A stretch of 64,000 nt of DNA from Gemmatimonadota bacterium (GTDB taxonomy: Bacteria; Gemmatimonadota; Gemmatimonadetes; Gemmatimonadales; Gemmatimonadaceae), in the NCBI GenBank assembly GCA_023249375.1, contig JAHFCT010000015.1:7040-71039 (forward strand). Reading direction: 5' to 3'. Shown here in pieces: positions 63,904 to 64,000 of this stretch. The position numbers were made by a program, and so were the translations under genes. A model generated the notes under the pieces. That model did no database searches. It was given only the letters and a program-made list of their open reading frames with translations, and was not told the DNA's origin. How positions within the stretch are numbered: the first letter of the stretch is position 1; each line of letters opens with the position of its first letter.

Positions 63904-64000
63904 CGCCAAGGGCCCGCTCCGTCCGCTGCGCTCCGCCCGCCTCGACTCCGCTGACGACGCCTTCGATGGCGTCGACATCGGTGGCGACCGCTACCTGGAA
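63893..64000 (+). CDS. truncated gene at window end, unidentified
   Basis: 36 residues are visible, beginning MAADAKGPLRPLRSARLDS, from an ATG inside the 3' end of the pterin synthase gene. The overlap suggests translational coupling and a related pathway; GTP cyclohydrolase I would be a natural partner, but the visible part does not show its signature. No identification is made. Confidence 0.45.
   Translation, partial: MAADAKGPLRPLRSARLDSADDAFDGVDIGGDRYLE

Overview
This 64 kb window is a very GC-rich, gene-dense bacterial chromosome segment. It holds about 55 protein genes, many joined by ATGA, GTGA or TAATG start/stop overlaps and many starting at GTG. No rRNA, tRNA, CRISPR array, prophage or intact insertion sequence was seen. 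Many small lipoproteins with classic lipoboxes, a PorV-like beta-barrel, a TonB-plug protein and pseudopilins point to a diderm cell. Together with the base composition this suggests Gemmatimonadota or a similar phylum, but that is inference; no marker RNA is present.

Layout. 1-5.5 kb (minus): dnaE, accA and a RicT/PSP1 gene in a tight operon. 5.5-18.2 kb: mostly exported proteins (M30-like metallopeptidase lipoprotein, PorV/PorQ-like barrel, membrane aminopeptidase, TonB-plug protein, esterase and beta-propeller lipoproteins, M14 carboxypeptidase), with a UvrD-family helicase and lipB. 18.3-24.1 kb (minus): lipA-pdhA-pdhB-E2-lpd, a complete pyruvate dehydrogenase plus lipoyl synthase operon ending at a hairpin terminator. 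24.8-28.5 kb (minus): two glycosyltransferases, a DUF3108 protein and an unassigned conserved protein, three of them overlapping end to end. 31.7-38.4 kb: a POT peptide:proton symporter facing a five-gene peptide ABC transporter. 38.4-43.6 kb: a LipM-type octanoyltransferase, gcvP, gcvH and coaE. 43.6-50.3 kb: pseudopilin genes (FimT/GspH-, PilV-, PilW- and PilX-like) interrupted by a regulator-tryptophanase pair on the other strand. 50.4-54.3 kb: tdk, a degenerate DEAD-box-like protein with an 11-copy repeat tail, an aspartate-type aminotransferase and a stand-alone Lrp/AsnC sensor domain. 55.2-63.0 kb (plus): nurA-herA-sbcD-sbcC-GNAT, the bacterial counterpart of the archaeal DNA-end-resection set. 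63.5 kb to the end: a pterin synthase family gene and a truncated gene.

How it fits together. LipA, LipB and a LipM-like enzyme can supply lipoyl groups to the E2 and GcvH proteins encoded in the same 30 kb, and Lpd can serve both complexes. The NurA-HerA-Mre11(SbcD)-Rad50(SbcC) genes form the most striking unit. Non-coding structure also stands out: a 155-bp nested palindrome, an AGATGGN heptanucleotide repeat in several spacers, and short tandem repeats of varied period that begin at or just after stop codons.
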